Of a stretch of 34,738 nucleotides of DNA, positions 16,584-25,118 are shown one piece after another. Origin of the DNA: a virus. Location: the IMG/VR virus record IMGVR_UViG_3300017987_000231, positions 1 to 34,738 of that record; one strand, written 5' to 3'. A model generated the notes under the pieces. It was not told where the DNA came from. It saw only the letters and a program-made list of their open reading frames with translations, and did not search any database. Positions within the stretch are counted from its first letter, which is position 1. The number at the start of each line of letters is the position of its first letter. The position numbers and the translations under genes are program-made.

Positions 16584-18050
16584 ATGAGTTATCAATATAA
16601 AACAAAACCTTTCGATCATCAACGAAAAGAATTTGAAGAACATGGAATAGATCCATCGAGAGGATTATTCTGGGAGCAGGGGACAGGTAAGACTAAGCCT
16701 GTCATAGATTCAACAGCTATGCTGTATGATGCGGATGAGATTGATGGCCTTTGTGTTATTGCTCCTAATGGTGTACACAGGAATTGGGTATCAGATGAGT
16801 TGCCAGCACATCTTCCTGATGCCATTGCTGAACGAACACGTGCACATATTTGGTATAGCACAGATGCTTTATACCATAAAGAATCGTTTAATGAGACATT
16901 GAAGCATGATGGTTTAGCTGTCTTTGTCATTTCTTATCCAGCTATATGGACCGATCGAGGACGGGATGCATGGAAAGCCTTTTTGAAGAAGCGACGTTGC
17001 ATGTATGTTCTTGATGAAAGTCAGCGGGTAAAAAATCCTAATGCTAAATGGTCTCGTAGGATTATGGGGAGTAGTACAGTTGGAGCGGATTATCGTAGAT
17101 GTTTGAGTGGGACTCCTTGTAGTAATAGTCCTTTTGATGTGTACAATCAATTGCGTTTTCTAGATCCAGATATTTGGAAACGGCTTGGTCTTTTAGACTT
17201 TAGTATGTTCAAACAATATTTTGGATTCTGGCAGACATTTGTTCGTAAGGATGAACGAACATTTACGCAGTGTGTTGCTTATAAGAATCTAAATACACTT
17301 CATCAGCTTCTACACCAGCTTGGTTCTCGTGTGACTAAAGATGAAGTCTTTGATCTACCTCCCAAACTGTATTCTAAACGATATTTTGATGTGAGTCCTA
17401 AGCAAGCAGAGATCTATCAGAAATTAAAAGATGAGTTGATGGTAGAATTAAAGAATGGTACACTTTCTGCTCCTTTAGCAATTAATCGTTTATTACGGTT
17501 TCAACAGATTGCTTGTGGATATTTACCAGCAAGTGATGATGATCCCACCTTACAACCAATAGATAAGATTAATAGACGGTTACAATGCACAATAGAAACT
17601 TGTGAAGATCTTAGTCATCAAGCCTTAATATGGGCACGGTTCACTCAAGATATAGATTTGCTTCGTAATCATGCCTTCATGCGAGAAAAGGATCGTTGTG
17701 TATTTGTAGATGGACGAATTACTGGTCCTAAACGTGGAGAAGAACTGGATAAGTTCAAACGTGGAGATGTGCAATTTCTCATTGCTAATGTACAGACGGA
17801 TGGTGTTCGTTCAGGACAGACCTTATTAGGTAAGACCGTGATTTATCATAGCAATGACTTCAGCCTAGAACATCGTCAACAGTCAGAAGATAGAGCACAC
17901 CGGTGGGGAGCAGATACGGAAGAATCTGTAAACTACATTGATATTGTCGCTCATGGAATCCCAATAGATATGAGAATTATAGGCTCTTTACGTGAGAAGC
18001 TAGATGTCGCCAGCATGGTGACTGGCGATAATATAAAAGACTGGATTTAA
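16584..18050 (+). CDS. SNF2-like superfamily 2 DNA helicase
   Basis: 488 residues. Motif I is EQGTGKT (31-37), motif II is DESQ (144-147, in the place of DEAH/DESH and followed by RVKNP), motif III is SGTP (175-178), and the RFLDPDIW stretch after it is typical of phage SNF2 helicases. The C-terminal half holds the second RecA domain, with HRQQSEDRAHRWG as motif VI near 430-445. Such helicases accompany family A polymerases in many phages and may drive replication or recombination. Complete, with the family's usual length. The ATG at 16584 has no strong ribosome site. Confidence 0.9.
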   Translation: MSYQYKTKPFDHQRKEFEEHGIDPSRGLFWEQGTGKTKPVIDSTAMLYDADEIDGLCVIAPNGVHRNWVSDELPAHLPDAIAERTRAHIWYSTDALYHKESFNETLKHDGLAVFVISYPAIWTDRGRDAWKAFLKKRRCMYVLDESQRVKNPNAKWSRRIMGSSTVGADYRRCLSGTPCSNSPFDVYNQLRFLDPDIWKRLGLLDFSMFKQYFGFWQTFVRKDERTFTQCVAYKNLNTLHQLLHQLGSRVTKDEVFDLPPKLYSKRYFDVSPKQAEIYQKLKDELMVELKNGTLSAPLAINRLLRFQQIACGYLPASDDDPTLQPIDKINRRLQCTIETCEDLSHQALIWARFTQDIDLLRNHAFMREKDRCVFVDGRITGPKRGEELDKFKRGDVQFLIANVQTDGVRSGQTLLGKTVIYHSNDFSLEHRQQSEDRAHRWGADTEESVNYIDIVAHGIPIDMRIIGSLREKLDVASMVTGDNIKDWI

Positions 18051-18063
18051 TAGGAGAATCGGC

Positions 18064-18585
18064 ATGAAAAAGAAAGTGACCTTGGCAATTGGCTTATTGG
18101 TTTGTTGCATTGCTGTTATTTGTGCGGTGGTGCATGCGCAGCAGCCAATAACGGATGGGAATGGCGACGGTCAGGTGAATATGCAGGACTTTGCCAATAT
18201 GGCGAATGACTGGTTAACATCTGGCTATGCTGGTCTTGGCAGTAATGCCAGGATTGATGTTGGCTTTTATACGGGTAATGGTACATCAGCCAATACCATT
18301 CAAATGGTTTTACATTACCTGGAACGTGTACCGGATTTTATCTTGGTGTTTCCGCTGAGTGCGACTCACGATATTTTTCCGGCTATTATACTTAATGACG
18401 GTGACGATACAAAGATTAAGTTCTTCAACAATCGAGACTGCGATGTCTTTGAGGAGCTAATGAGTATCGAGTATAATAATTTCAAAGTAACCAATATCAC
18501 CACCAACGGGAGCTTCTGGCTAAACCGAGATGGTGATCGGTATTTCTATGTCGCTGTCAGCAAAGAAATACCGGCAATGCCCTAA
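18064..18585 (+). CDS. Secreted protein: half-dockerin fused to fibre-tip-like domain
   Basis: 173 residues. Strong Shine-Dalgarno (TAGGAGA). Residues 1-25 form a signal peptide ending VHA. Residues 31-51 are a dockerin repeat with Ca-loop positions D31, N33, D35, G36 and D42, and a final DWL. Residues 62-173 resemble the C-terminal domain of phage tail fibres: VGFYTGNGTSANTIQM, then PDFILVFPL, and near the end GSFWLNRDGDRYFYVAV. It is placed between helicase and recombination-type genes, away from the tail module. A tail adhesin domain with a secretion signal and a dockerin could be a surface-exclusion or envelope-anchored factor. That role is inference. Confidence 0.72.
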   Translation: MKKKVTLAIGLLVCCIAVICAVVHAQQPITDGNGDGQVNMQDFANMANDWLTSGYAGLGSNARIDVGFYTGNGTSANTIQMVLHYLERVPDFILVFPLSATHDIFPAIILNDGDDTKIKFFNNRDCDVFEELMSIEYNNFKVTNITTNGSFWLNRDGDRYFYVAVSKEIPAMP

Positions 18586-18596
18586 AGGAGATTCAG

Positions 18597-19148
18597 ATGT
18601 CCCCAGATCAATTTGCTGACTTTCGTCCAGAGGAGAAGCCTTCCGACGAGGCATTCGCTAAACTAGACCAGATGATTAAGGATCTGGTTGCCTCTCGTAC
18701 TGCCGTGGCTGATGCTGAGGATGCCCTCAAGAAAGCCCAAGAGAACCGACGGCAGTTGGAGGAGTTTACCATTCCTGAGTACATGATCGACACCCTTGGG
18801 CTTGAGGAGTTCCGCAACAAGGATGGACTTCGAGTGAAGGTGGTTAAGAAGATACGAGCCTCTATCGGGAAAAGGAAGGCAGAGGCATTCCAATGGCTTA
18901 TCGATAATGGATATGATACCTTAATCAAACGTACAGTACAGGTTGCCTTTAACCGTGAGCAAGGCGACGATGCTGAAGCATTGATGAAGGAATTGGAGCC
19001 TAAGTTTGCCGGTGTGCGGCAGGACATGAAGGTTGAAGCTGCAACACTTACAGCGTGGGTGAAGAAAATGTTGGAAGATGGTAAGGAAGTTCCCCACGAT
19101 ATATTCGGTGTATTTGAACAGCGTTTTGCTGAAATAGACGTAAAGTGA
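18597..19148 (+). CDS. Coiled-coil phage protein of replication/recombination region
   Basis: 183 residues, ATG with AAAGGAG upstream. Residues about 18-60 are a coiled coil (LVASRTAVADAEDALKKAQ). Then comes FTIPEYMIDTLGLEEF, a KVVKKIRASIGKRK strand, EAFQWLIDNGYDTLIKR (about 98-115), and VEAATLTAWVKKMLEDGKEVP (about 145-168). This series is typical of a conserved phage protein that is commonly encoded beside an ssDNA-binding protein, as here. No catalytic motif. It may act as an accessory to DNA annealing or protection; function not established. Confidence 0.65.
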   Translation: MSPDQFADFRPEEKPSDEAFAKLDQMIKDLVASRTAVADAEDALKKAQENRRQLEEFTIPEYMIDTLGLEEFRNKDGLRVKVVKKIRASIGKRKAEAFQWLIDNGYDTLIKRTVQVAFNREQGDDAEALMKELEPKFAGVRQDMKVEAATLTAWVKKMLEDGKEVPHDIFGVFEQRFAEIDVK

Positions 19149-19230
19149 TCCCGCTTTTAACTCTAAGGGATCGTGCCGATACGCTGGAGCACGTTAAAGA
19201 GTCCACCGTATATTTTAGGAGTATTGTATC

Positions 19231-20037
19231 ATGACAGAGAAGAACGAACTGGCAAGAAAAGAGGCAGCAGGCGTGCTGGCCAAAGCCGACTTCGGAGATT
19301 TTTCCGGGATGGGCTTTGAAAACCAGACGTCGAACGACATGGTGATCCCGTTTATTGGATTGTTGCAGGCTTTAAGTCCGCAGGTTCAAGATTCAGATCC
19401 GTCCCGGATCAAGGAAGCCAAAGCCGGTGACCTGTTTAATACGGTCACACAAGAACTCATTCCGGCTCCGGCATATTTTGTGCCTTGTTGCACAGATAAT
19501 GTCTATGTCGAATGGGTTCCTCGGGACAGTGGTGGTGGATTCGCTGGGATCCACACGTTGGATTCTGACATTGTTGGCATTGCCAGACAGTCGGCAGCAT
19601 CCTTTAATGAACTGAAGACGCCAGAAGGTAACGATCTCATTGAGACGTTTTACATTTATGGTCTTCTGTTGGAAGGTCCGGACGACAAAGAATCTGTCAG
19701 TCCGATTGTATTGGCCTTCACATCTACCAAGATCAAGATTTACAAACGCTTGATGACCACGCTGCGGACGATCAAAGGTCGACCGCCGATGTTCGCTTTC
19801 CGATTGGCAATAAGTTCAGTCGATGAAGTGAACAAGAAGAAACAGGCATACAAGAATTTCAAAATCGAGCCGGTGCACGGTTCGTTGGCCGAATCGGCTA
19901 ACCTGCCGGGATCCGATTTTGAGTGTCTCCTCGCTGAAGGTAAGGCTCTTGTAGAAGCTATCCGTGGCGGTAAGGCACGTGCGGCTCATGAATCCCAGAC
20001 AGTGTCTCCAGTCGGTGATGGTGACGAACCATTTTAA
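19231..20037 (+). CDS. Putative single-stranded DNA-binding protein
   Basis: 268 residues, ATG with TAGGAG upstream. The body is a beta-rich domain (VIPFIGLLQALSPQV near 34-50, AYFVPCC and VYVEWVPRDSGGGF around 80-105, and SPIVLAFTSTKIKIYKRLMT near 155-175). The C-terminus ends DGDEPF (263-268), an acidic tip like the DDDIPF end of bacterial SSB that recruits partner proteins. Its position between the coiled-coil protein and helicase/polymerase genes supports a role in coating ssDNA. The body is not a classic OB signature by eye, so the name rests on the tail and context. A terminator follows 18 nt after the stop. Confidence 0.55.
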   Translation: MTEKNELARKEAAGVLAKADFGDFSGMGFENQTSNDMVIPFIGLLQALSPQVQDSDPSRIKEAKAGDLFNTVTQELIPAPAYFVPCCTDNVYVEWVPRDSGGGFAGIHTLDSDIVGIARQSAASFNELKTPEGNDLIETFYIYGLLLEGPDDKESVSPIVLAFTSTKIKIYKRLMTTLRTIKGRPPMFAFRLAISSVDEVNKKKQAYKNFKIEPVHGSLAESANLPGSDFECLLAEGKALVEAIRGGKARAAHESQTVSPVGDGDEPF

Positions 20038-20054
20038 TGACTGGGCCATCCCCC

Positions 20055-20091
20055 ATAGCCCTGTTTGAGCCTAGCAGACAGGGCTATTTTT
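20055..20091 (+). terminator. Rho-independent terminator
   Basis: A perfect 10-bp stem, ATAGCCCTGT (20055-20064) with ACAGGGCTAT (20078-20087), and a 13-nt loop, followed by a T-run at 20087-20091. It lies after the SSB-like gene and before the tRNA-like element and HNH gene. Confidence 0.85.
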
Positions 20092-20159
20092 GCCACCGTC
20101 CGGTGACACGGCAGGCCCACATATCCTTCCGAGGATAGGTTCAACTCCTATCGGTGGCA
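20092..20159 (+). pseudogene. Degenerate tRNA-like element
   Basis: The ends pair perfectly as a 7-bp acceptor stem (20092-20098 with 20152-20158). A perfect 5-bp T-stem with a TTCAACT loop lies at 20135-20151, giving the classical GGTTCAACTCC box. But only 68 nt are present; the anticodon arm is not canonical, and a competing hairpin TATCC-TTCCGA-GGATA overlaps the T-stem. A D-arm is possible but weak (3 bp). No CCA is encoded. I read it as a tRNA remnant that lost about 5 nt, or a tRNA-like structure. The HNH gene starts 3 nt later. Confidence 0.35.
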
Positions 20160-20161
20160 TT

Positions 20162-20674
20162 ATGAAAGAGATTTGGAAAATCATACAAAATACCACTTAT
20201 CAAGTGTCTTCTCAAGGTAGAGTAAGAAAATCTGATGGTACAATCTTACAACCAGGAATTTCAAAAGGATATGAGCATGTGGGCTTAATTCTTGCTGGTA
20301 AGAAATATAATTTTAAGATTCATTATCTTGTTTGTTTAACTTTTAATGGTGTAAAACCAGTAGAGGCTAATTGTGTGAGACATCTGAATGGAAATAAACG
20401 AGATAATTATTCTTGTAATTTGAGATGGGGAACTAATAAAGAAAATGCACAAGATACTATTGTTCATGGCAGACAAATATGTGGGTTTGATCATCCTAAT
20501 GTACATATAACAAAACAAGAAGCAAGAATAATTCGCAATCATTATTTTCAACACATGAAGAATCGAAAAAAGGCTAAGAATGGATTTATAAAAGAATTGG
20601 TAAAACAATTTCCTCATCTTAGTTATAAATGTGTGTATAAAGCGGCACAGGGGGCATATGATGCAATGGAATAG
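20162..20674 (+). CDS. NUMOD4/HNH homing endonuclease
   Basis: 170 residues from the ATG at 20162. The N-terminal NUMOD4 domain is visible as EIWKIIQNTTYQVSSQGRVR (3-22) and a hydrophobic IHYLVCLTFNG (53-63). The HNH core follows: VRHLNGNKRDNYSCNLRWGT (72-91), with KENAQDT after it, the standard HNH_3-type signature. The C-terminal 50 residues are basic with a helix-turn-helix-like PHLSYKCVYKAAQG. It is more AT-rich than its neighbours, and overlaps the helicase start by 17 nt. Free-standing homing endonucleases of this type are selfish genes that cut phage DNA at a specific site. Confidence 0.88.
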   Translation: MKEIWKIIQNTTYQVSSQGRVRKSDGTILQPGISKGYEHVGLILAGKKYNFKIHYLVCLTFNGVKPVEANCVRHLNGNKRDNYSCNLRWGTNKENAQDTIVHGRQICGFDHPNVHITKQEARIIRNHYFQHMKNRKKAKNGFIKELVKQFPHLSYKCVYKAAQGAYDAME

Positions 20675-21881
20675 AGAACAACAAGAAGCACTTAATGCTG
20701 TTGGACGATGGCTGAAAGATCCAAATAAACAACAAGTTTTTAGAATGTTTGGATTTGCTGGTGTTGGTAAAACCACGTTAGCTCAATACTTGGCCGATGG
20801 AGCGGGACGTGTGCTCTTTGGTGCGTACACAGGCAAGGCTGCTTCAGTTTTACGGGACAAGGGATGCTTTGGGGCAGCTACCATACACCAGCTGATCTAT
20901 GTGCCGGCAGAGAAGTCCAAGAAACGACTCCGGGAGCTACAGGAAGCTTATGCAGAATTGGCAGTTGAACTATCTCCAGAGGAACGGGAGCACAGCACTA
21001 AGCTGAAACAGCTGCGGGCAGATATTTCTCGCGAGGAGGAGAACGTAAAACAACCGGCCTTTACCCTTAATCTCGAGTCCCCCGTCGAGGACGCTGATCT
21101 GGTGATCATAGATGAATGCTCCATGGTCGATGAGCGGATGGGGGAGGATTTACTTAGCTTCGATGTACCAGTATTAGTTCTTGGAGATCCAGCTCAGTTG
21201 CCTCCTGTCAGGGGAGGAGGATACTTCACCAGTAAGACACCAGATATCATGCTTACCGAGATCCACCGGCAGGCAAGAGATAATCCTATTATAGATCTCG
21301 CAACACGAGTTAGAGAGGGCCAGGAATTGAGGCCTGGTCAATACGGGGAGTCTCTAGTCATGGAGGGTAAGCCTCCGGTGGATCTTGTTAGATCAGCCGA
21401 CCAGATCCTTACCGGTGCTAATGCTACCAGACGCCGGTGTAATGCCCGCATGCGTCGTCTCCTGGGCCATGGAGAGGATCCTTGCCCAGTGGAAGGGGAT
21501 AAGCTGGTATGCCTGAGGAATGACCATGAGGTAGGACTGCTCAACGGTACGATCTGGCACACAGAGGCAGTGCGACCTGTAGAGGGATTGGGGAGTAAGG
21601 ACCGAATCAATCTGCTCATTCGGAATGGGGATGAGTATAGTTTAGATGTCGAAGCTCATATGCATTACTTTGAAGGGAGAGAAAAGGATTTACCCTATTG
21701 GGAGATCCGGAGTGCTCAGTGCTTCGACTTTGGATATGCTTTAACGACACACAAGGCTCAAGGTTCACAGTGGGATAGTGTGTTTATCTTTGATGAAAGT
21801 TATGTGTTCCGGCAGAATGCTCGACGATGGCTTTATACCGCTATAACTCGAGCAGCCGAGAAAGTTGTTATTTGTAGGTGA
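20658..21881 (+). CDS. RecD/Dda-like SF1B DNA helicase
   Basis: About 407 residues from the ATG at 20658 (a second ATG at 20661 has better spacing to the AGGGGG ribosome site). Walker A is GFAGVGKTT (about 32-40), followed by GAYTGKAASVLRDKG and a TIHQLIY segment. Walker B is VIIDECSMVD, motif III is VLGDPAQLPPV, and TEIHRQ is motif IV. The C-terminus has FGYALTTHKAQGSQWDSVFIF and RRWLYTAITRA, the UvrD_C_2 signature. T4 Dda has the same set. An insert of charged helices lies between motif Ia and motif II (about 90-135). Role in replication start or recombination. Confidence 0.92.
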   Translation: MMQWNREQQEALNAVGRWLKDPNKQQVFRMFGFAGVGKTTLAQYLADGAGRVLFGAYTGKAASVLRDKGCFGAATIHQLIYVPAEKSKKRLRELQEAYAELAVELSPEEREHSTKLKQLRADISREEENVKQPAFTLNLESPVEDADLVIIDECSMVDERMGEDLLSFDVPVLVLGDPAQLPPVRGGGYFTSKTPDIMLTEIHRQARDNPIIDLATRVREGQELRPGQYGESLVMEGKPPVDLVRSADQILTGANATRRRCNARMRRLLGHGEDPCPVEGDKLVCLRNDHEVGLLNGTIWHTEAVRPVEGLGSKDRINLLIRNGDEYSLDVEAHMHYFEGREKDLPYWEIRSAQCFDFGYALTTHKAQGSQWDSVFIFDESYVFRQNARRWLYTAITRAAEKVVICR

Positions 21882-21884
21882 CGT

Positions 21885-22121
21885 ATGGAATGTAGCCACT
21901 TTTGGGTTGCTCGAACCGATGGATATGAAGAACAATGTTCACCAGCAATTTGCTTAGTTTGTGGTAAGTATGGTTGCTGGTGTAATTTTATGTCTTCTAT
22001 TCGAGACCTACCTGAATGGATGCAGGAACGTCGTAAACAATTATTTAATGATCTAGGAATCGAGGGCAACAACCATGAGATTGAGAATACAGAAGCGGGA
22101 CGGATCCCTGCAAAAGTTTGA
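21885..22121 (+). CDS. Small Cys-rich, possibly zinc-binding protein
   Basis: 78 residues. ATG 3 nt after the helicase stop. The N-terminal part reads MECSHFWVARTDG, then CSPAICLVCGKYGCWC. The Cys/His pattern (C3, H5, later C-x-x-C and C-x-C) would suit a Zn ribbon, but no family is certain. The C-terminal half is polar helix. It overlaps the reductase gene by 47 nt, so the two are probably coupled. Confidence 0.5.
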   Translation: MECSHFWVARTDGYEEQCSPAICLVCGKYGCWCNFMSSIRDLPEWMQERRKQLFNDLGIEGNNHEIENTEAGRIPAKV

Positions 22122-24261
22122 TAAGAAGAAGATTCATAAAGCACTGATGAGTGCTTTTCACGAGGCAGGCGAAAATGTTAATATGGCTCATACTGCTACC
22201 AATATGGTGGTAGATCGAATAAAAGATTCACCGAAGATCGATGCGGGGATTATCAATATTGAAGTTATACAGGATTTAGTTGAAGAAGTTCTTATGGCTT
22301 CCTATCCTGTTGTGGCCAAGGAATATATTACTTATCGGCAACAGCGGGCACAGGATAGAAAGCAACGGTTAAAACCAGATCCAGATGCATTGGCAAATTA
22401 TATCCACTTCTCTAAGTATTCTCGATTTGATAATGATAAAGGTCGACGGGAGACATACGAAGAGACAGTGGATCATGTTTTGAATATGCATCTACAGAAA
22501 TATCCGAATTGCCGAGCGGAGATTATCAATAGTTTTGAACTTGTTTTTCAAAAACGAGTTCTTCCTTCTATGCGTTCCATGCAGTTTGCTGGTAAAGCTA
22601 TTGAGGTGGCCAATGCTCGTATGTATAATTGTTCCTTCACCTTAATAGATCGGTCAAGTGTATTTGGTGATATCCTTTATCTCCTGCTATGTGGTTGCGG
22701 TGTAGGATTTTCTGTCCAATGGCCACATGTAGAAAAGCTGCATAAGCTGGCTCGTATTGGCCGTAAAGTTAAACATGTGACCATTCCTGACTCTTGTGAA
22801 GGATGGGCTCAGGCTCTTCATGAATTGTTAATTAGCTTTATAATGGGTTATCATGTTGAGTTTAATTACAGTCAAATTCGAGATGAGGGGAAGCTCTTAG
22901 TGACAAGTGGTGGATTGGCTCCTGGCCATTTACCATTGAAGATAGCGTTGGAGAATATACGTGGTGTGCTACTTAAAGCACAAGGTCGTAAACTCCGACC
23001 GATAGAATGCCATGATATAGTTTGCTATTCAGCAGAGGCTGTTCTTGCCGGTGGAATCCGACGGAGTAGCCTTATTAGTTTATTCTCTGCGCAAGATACT
23101 GAGATGCTTTATGCCAAGTCCACTGGCAATTATGATCCGATGCGAGGGTTGAATAGCCAGCGTGCTATGGCGAATAACTCTGCGGTGCTTTTCCGAGGAA
23201 CACAGAATCAAGATTTATTTCGTCGTATTGTTCGCATTGCAGAAGAAGGATTTGGTGATCCTGGTTTCTTCTTTACTAACAACGTGGATTATGGATGTAA
23301 TCCTTGTGGGGAAATTGGACTTCATCCTGTATATGAAGGAAATACAGGATTTAGTTTCTGTAACTTGTGTGAAATCAATGTTGCTGCTGCCAAGAATCGC
23401 AAAGAATTGTTACGAGCAGCAACCGCTGCTGCAGTGATCGGTACATTGCAAGCCGGTTATACAGACTTCCCATTTCTTGGCAGTGTAACAGAGGAGATAG
23501 TTCGACGAGATGCTTTGCTTGGTGTCGGGATGACTGGTATGATGGATAATCCAGATATTGCTTTTGATCCTAACTTGCAACGAGAAGCAGCAAAGGAAGT
23601 GTTACGAACCAATGCTATTGTTGCCAGGAAAATTGGTATTAATCCTTGTTCCCGAGCCACTACTATTAAACCTGGTGGCACGGCTCCATTAGAACTTGGT
23701 GGTGTAGGATGTGGGATTCATCCGCACCATGCTCGTCGTTATTTCCGTCGTGTAACTGCAAATCCTATTGAACCGGCTCTCTTACACTTTATGCGGTATA
23801 ATCCCCACATGGTGGAGGAGAAGCCTAATGGGGATCGAGCTATCGTCTTTCCTGTAGAAGCACCAACAGTTGCTAAGACGGTAAAGGAAATGTCAGCCTT
23901 AGAATTCATGGAGCTCATTTTCTTAACATACGATAATTGGGTCATGACCGGAAACGAAAGCGACGAGGATCTCACGCACAACGTCTCAGCGACTGTTACC
24001 CTGGGCCCAGAGGAACAGGAAGCTGTGGTGGAGTTGATCCTTAAGAATCAACATCGAATTGCTGCTATGTCGTTTGCTCCTCGTTTATTGGACAAGAAGT
24101 TTCCTTTTGCTCCTCGAGAAGAAGTCACGCCAGCAGACGAGTCTCGCTGGAATTATTTGATAGAGAACTATCGTAAGGTGGATTGGACTACTATTTCCGA
24201 GAAAGGAATGGAGATCCTTAATCCTGGTGTTGAATGTTCAGGAGCTAAATGTGACCTTTGA
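22075..24261 (+). CDS. nrdJ: Class II (adenosylcobalamin-dependent) ribonucleotide reductase
   Basis: 728 residues, ATG with GAGGG upstream. An ATP-cone occupies about residues 1-95 (RIQKRDGSLQKFDKKKI). The catalytic barrel contains NARMYNCSF with C186 (redox Cys), NPCGEI with C411 (thiyl radical Cys), FCNLCEIN with C429/C432, the KPGGTAPLELG phosphate loop region and GIHPHHARRYFRRV, all typical of B12-dependent NrdJ. A C-terminal Cys pair (C721 and C726) would be reduced by thioredoxin. No adjacent NrdB-like gene is needed. The host must provide or import cobalamin. The enzyme makes the deoxynucleotides for replication and for base modification. Complete, uninterrupted by an intein or intron. 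Confidence 0.92.
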   Translation: MRLRIQKRDGSLQKFDKKKIHKALMSAFHEAGENVNMAHTATNMVVDRIKDSPKIDAGIINIEVIQDLVEEVLMASYPVVAKEYITYRQQRAQDRKQRLKPDPDALANYIHFSKYSRFDNDKGRRETYEETVDHVLNMHLQKYPNCRAEIINSFELVFQKRVLPSMRSMQFAGKAIEVANARMYNCSFTLIDRSSVFGDILYLLLCGCGVGFSVQWPHVEKLHKLARIGRKVKHVTIPDSCEGWAQALHELLISFIMGYHVEFNYSQIRDEGKLLVTSGGLAPGHLPLKIALENIRGVLLKAQGRKLRPIECHDIVCYSAEAVLAGGIRRSSLISLFSAQDTEMLYAKSTGNYDPMRGLNSQRAMANNSAVLFRGTQNQDLFRRIVRIAEEGFGDPGFFFTNNVDYGCNPCGEIGLHPVYEGNTGFSFCNLCEINVAAAKNRKELLRAATAAAVIGTLQAGYTDFPFLGSVTEEIVRRDALLGVGMTGMMDNPDIAFDPNLQREAAKEVLRTNAIVARKIGINPCSRATTIKPGGTAPLELGGVGCGIHPHHARRYFRRVTANPIEPALLHFMRYNPHMVEEKPNGDRAIVFPVEAPTVAKTVKEMSALEFMELIFLTYDNWVMTGNESDEDLTHNVSATVTLGPEEQEAVVELILKNQHRIAAMSFAPRLLDKKFPFAPREEVTPADESRWNYLIENYRKVDWTTISEKGMEILNPGVECSGAKCDL

Positions 24262-25117
24262 CCTGCAAGATAGTAGAGTACAAGAATATTTCAGTACCGC
24301 TCGTGAGCGGTATGAGATATTTCTGCGGAGAAAGGCAGGTGTTTCTCCTCCTTATACGGAAGATCCTGCCTTTCGTGATTGGCGATTTTGTAATGTATTC
24401 CGAGAGGATGATCGAGTTACAGTGTGGATTCGAGAGAACGTGCGGGATCGATTGCAAGAGAATCCTCATGTATTATTAGCTATGGTGACTTGCCGATTGT
24501 TTAATCGGATTGAGACCATGGAGATACTTAATAACAATGGATTGTTTGATCGTTGGGATTCTCGCAAAGCTCGGAAATTATTACATGGAATCGAGCCAAT
24601 TGTGGGAGCAGCCTATGTGATCAAGACACCAGATGGCATGAATAAGTTAGATGGTGTTTTGTACATGGTGGATGCTGTTAAGGAGGATGCCTTACATTTA
24701 GCAACTCATGGAGACTATGCCATGGGAATTGCTTTAGAAGGTATATGGGAAGTTTTGCAAACGTATCCTTGCATTGGCCGGTTTATTGCGTATGAGATAG
24801 TTAGTGATTTGCGACATACTTATATTGGCAGAAAAGCAACTGATATAAGAACGTGGGCGAATCCTGGACCAGGAGCATGTCGTGGTTTATCATTCCTAGT
24901 GAATGACGATCTTGAATCAATACAGCCAGCCGGTCGTAATGTGCGAGAGAAGATTGTTAAGACTATGATGAAGCTACTTGATTTGAGTAATAACAAAGAA
25001 CTCTGGCCAACAAAGTGGCCACGATGGGAAATGCGTGAAGTAGAGCATTGGCTCTGTGAATATGCTAAATGGGTAAAGGTAACGCATCTTGGGATGCGTA
25101 TGAAGAGGAGATTTTAA
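24251..25117 (+). CDS. HMUDK-helical / AGPT pyrophosphorylase-like DNA base hypermodification protein
   Basis: 288 residues from the GTG at 24251, which has AGGAG 6 nt upstream and overlaps the reductase stop. Residues 18-60 contain RERYEIFLRRKAG, PPYTEDPAF and RFCNVFREDDRVTVWI, a block diagnostic of the helical family found in 5-hydroxymethyl-dUMP DNA kinases and the alpha-glutamyl/putrescinyl-thymine pyrophosphorylases. Later comes NPGPGACRGLSF (about 200-212), also typical. Members take part in installing hypermodified thymine in phage DNA. No P-loop kinase domain is fused here, so this is the stand-alone form, closer to the pyrophosphorylase type. The exact product cannot be read from sequence. 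Confidence 0.72.
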   Translation: MTFDLQDSRVQEYFSTARERYEIFLRRKAGVSPPYTEDPAFRDWRFCNVFREDDRVTVWIRENVRDRLQENPHVLLAMVTCRLFNRIETMEILNNNGLFDRWDSRKARKLLHGIEPIVGAAYVIKTPDGMNKLDGVLYMVDAVKEDALHLATHGDYAMGIALEGIWEVLQTYPCIGRFIAYEIVSDLRHTYIGRKATDIRTWANPGPGACRGLSFLVNDDLESIQPAGRNVREKIVKTMMKLLDLSNNKELWPTKWPRWEMREVEHWLCEYAKWVKVTHLGMRMKRRF

Positions 25118-25118
25118 T

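Noticed and set aside
22075-24261. Intein or intron in the ribonucleotide reductase gene
   Set aside because: All active-site motifs follow in one uninterrupted frame of normal length, despite HNH genes nearby.
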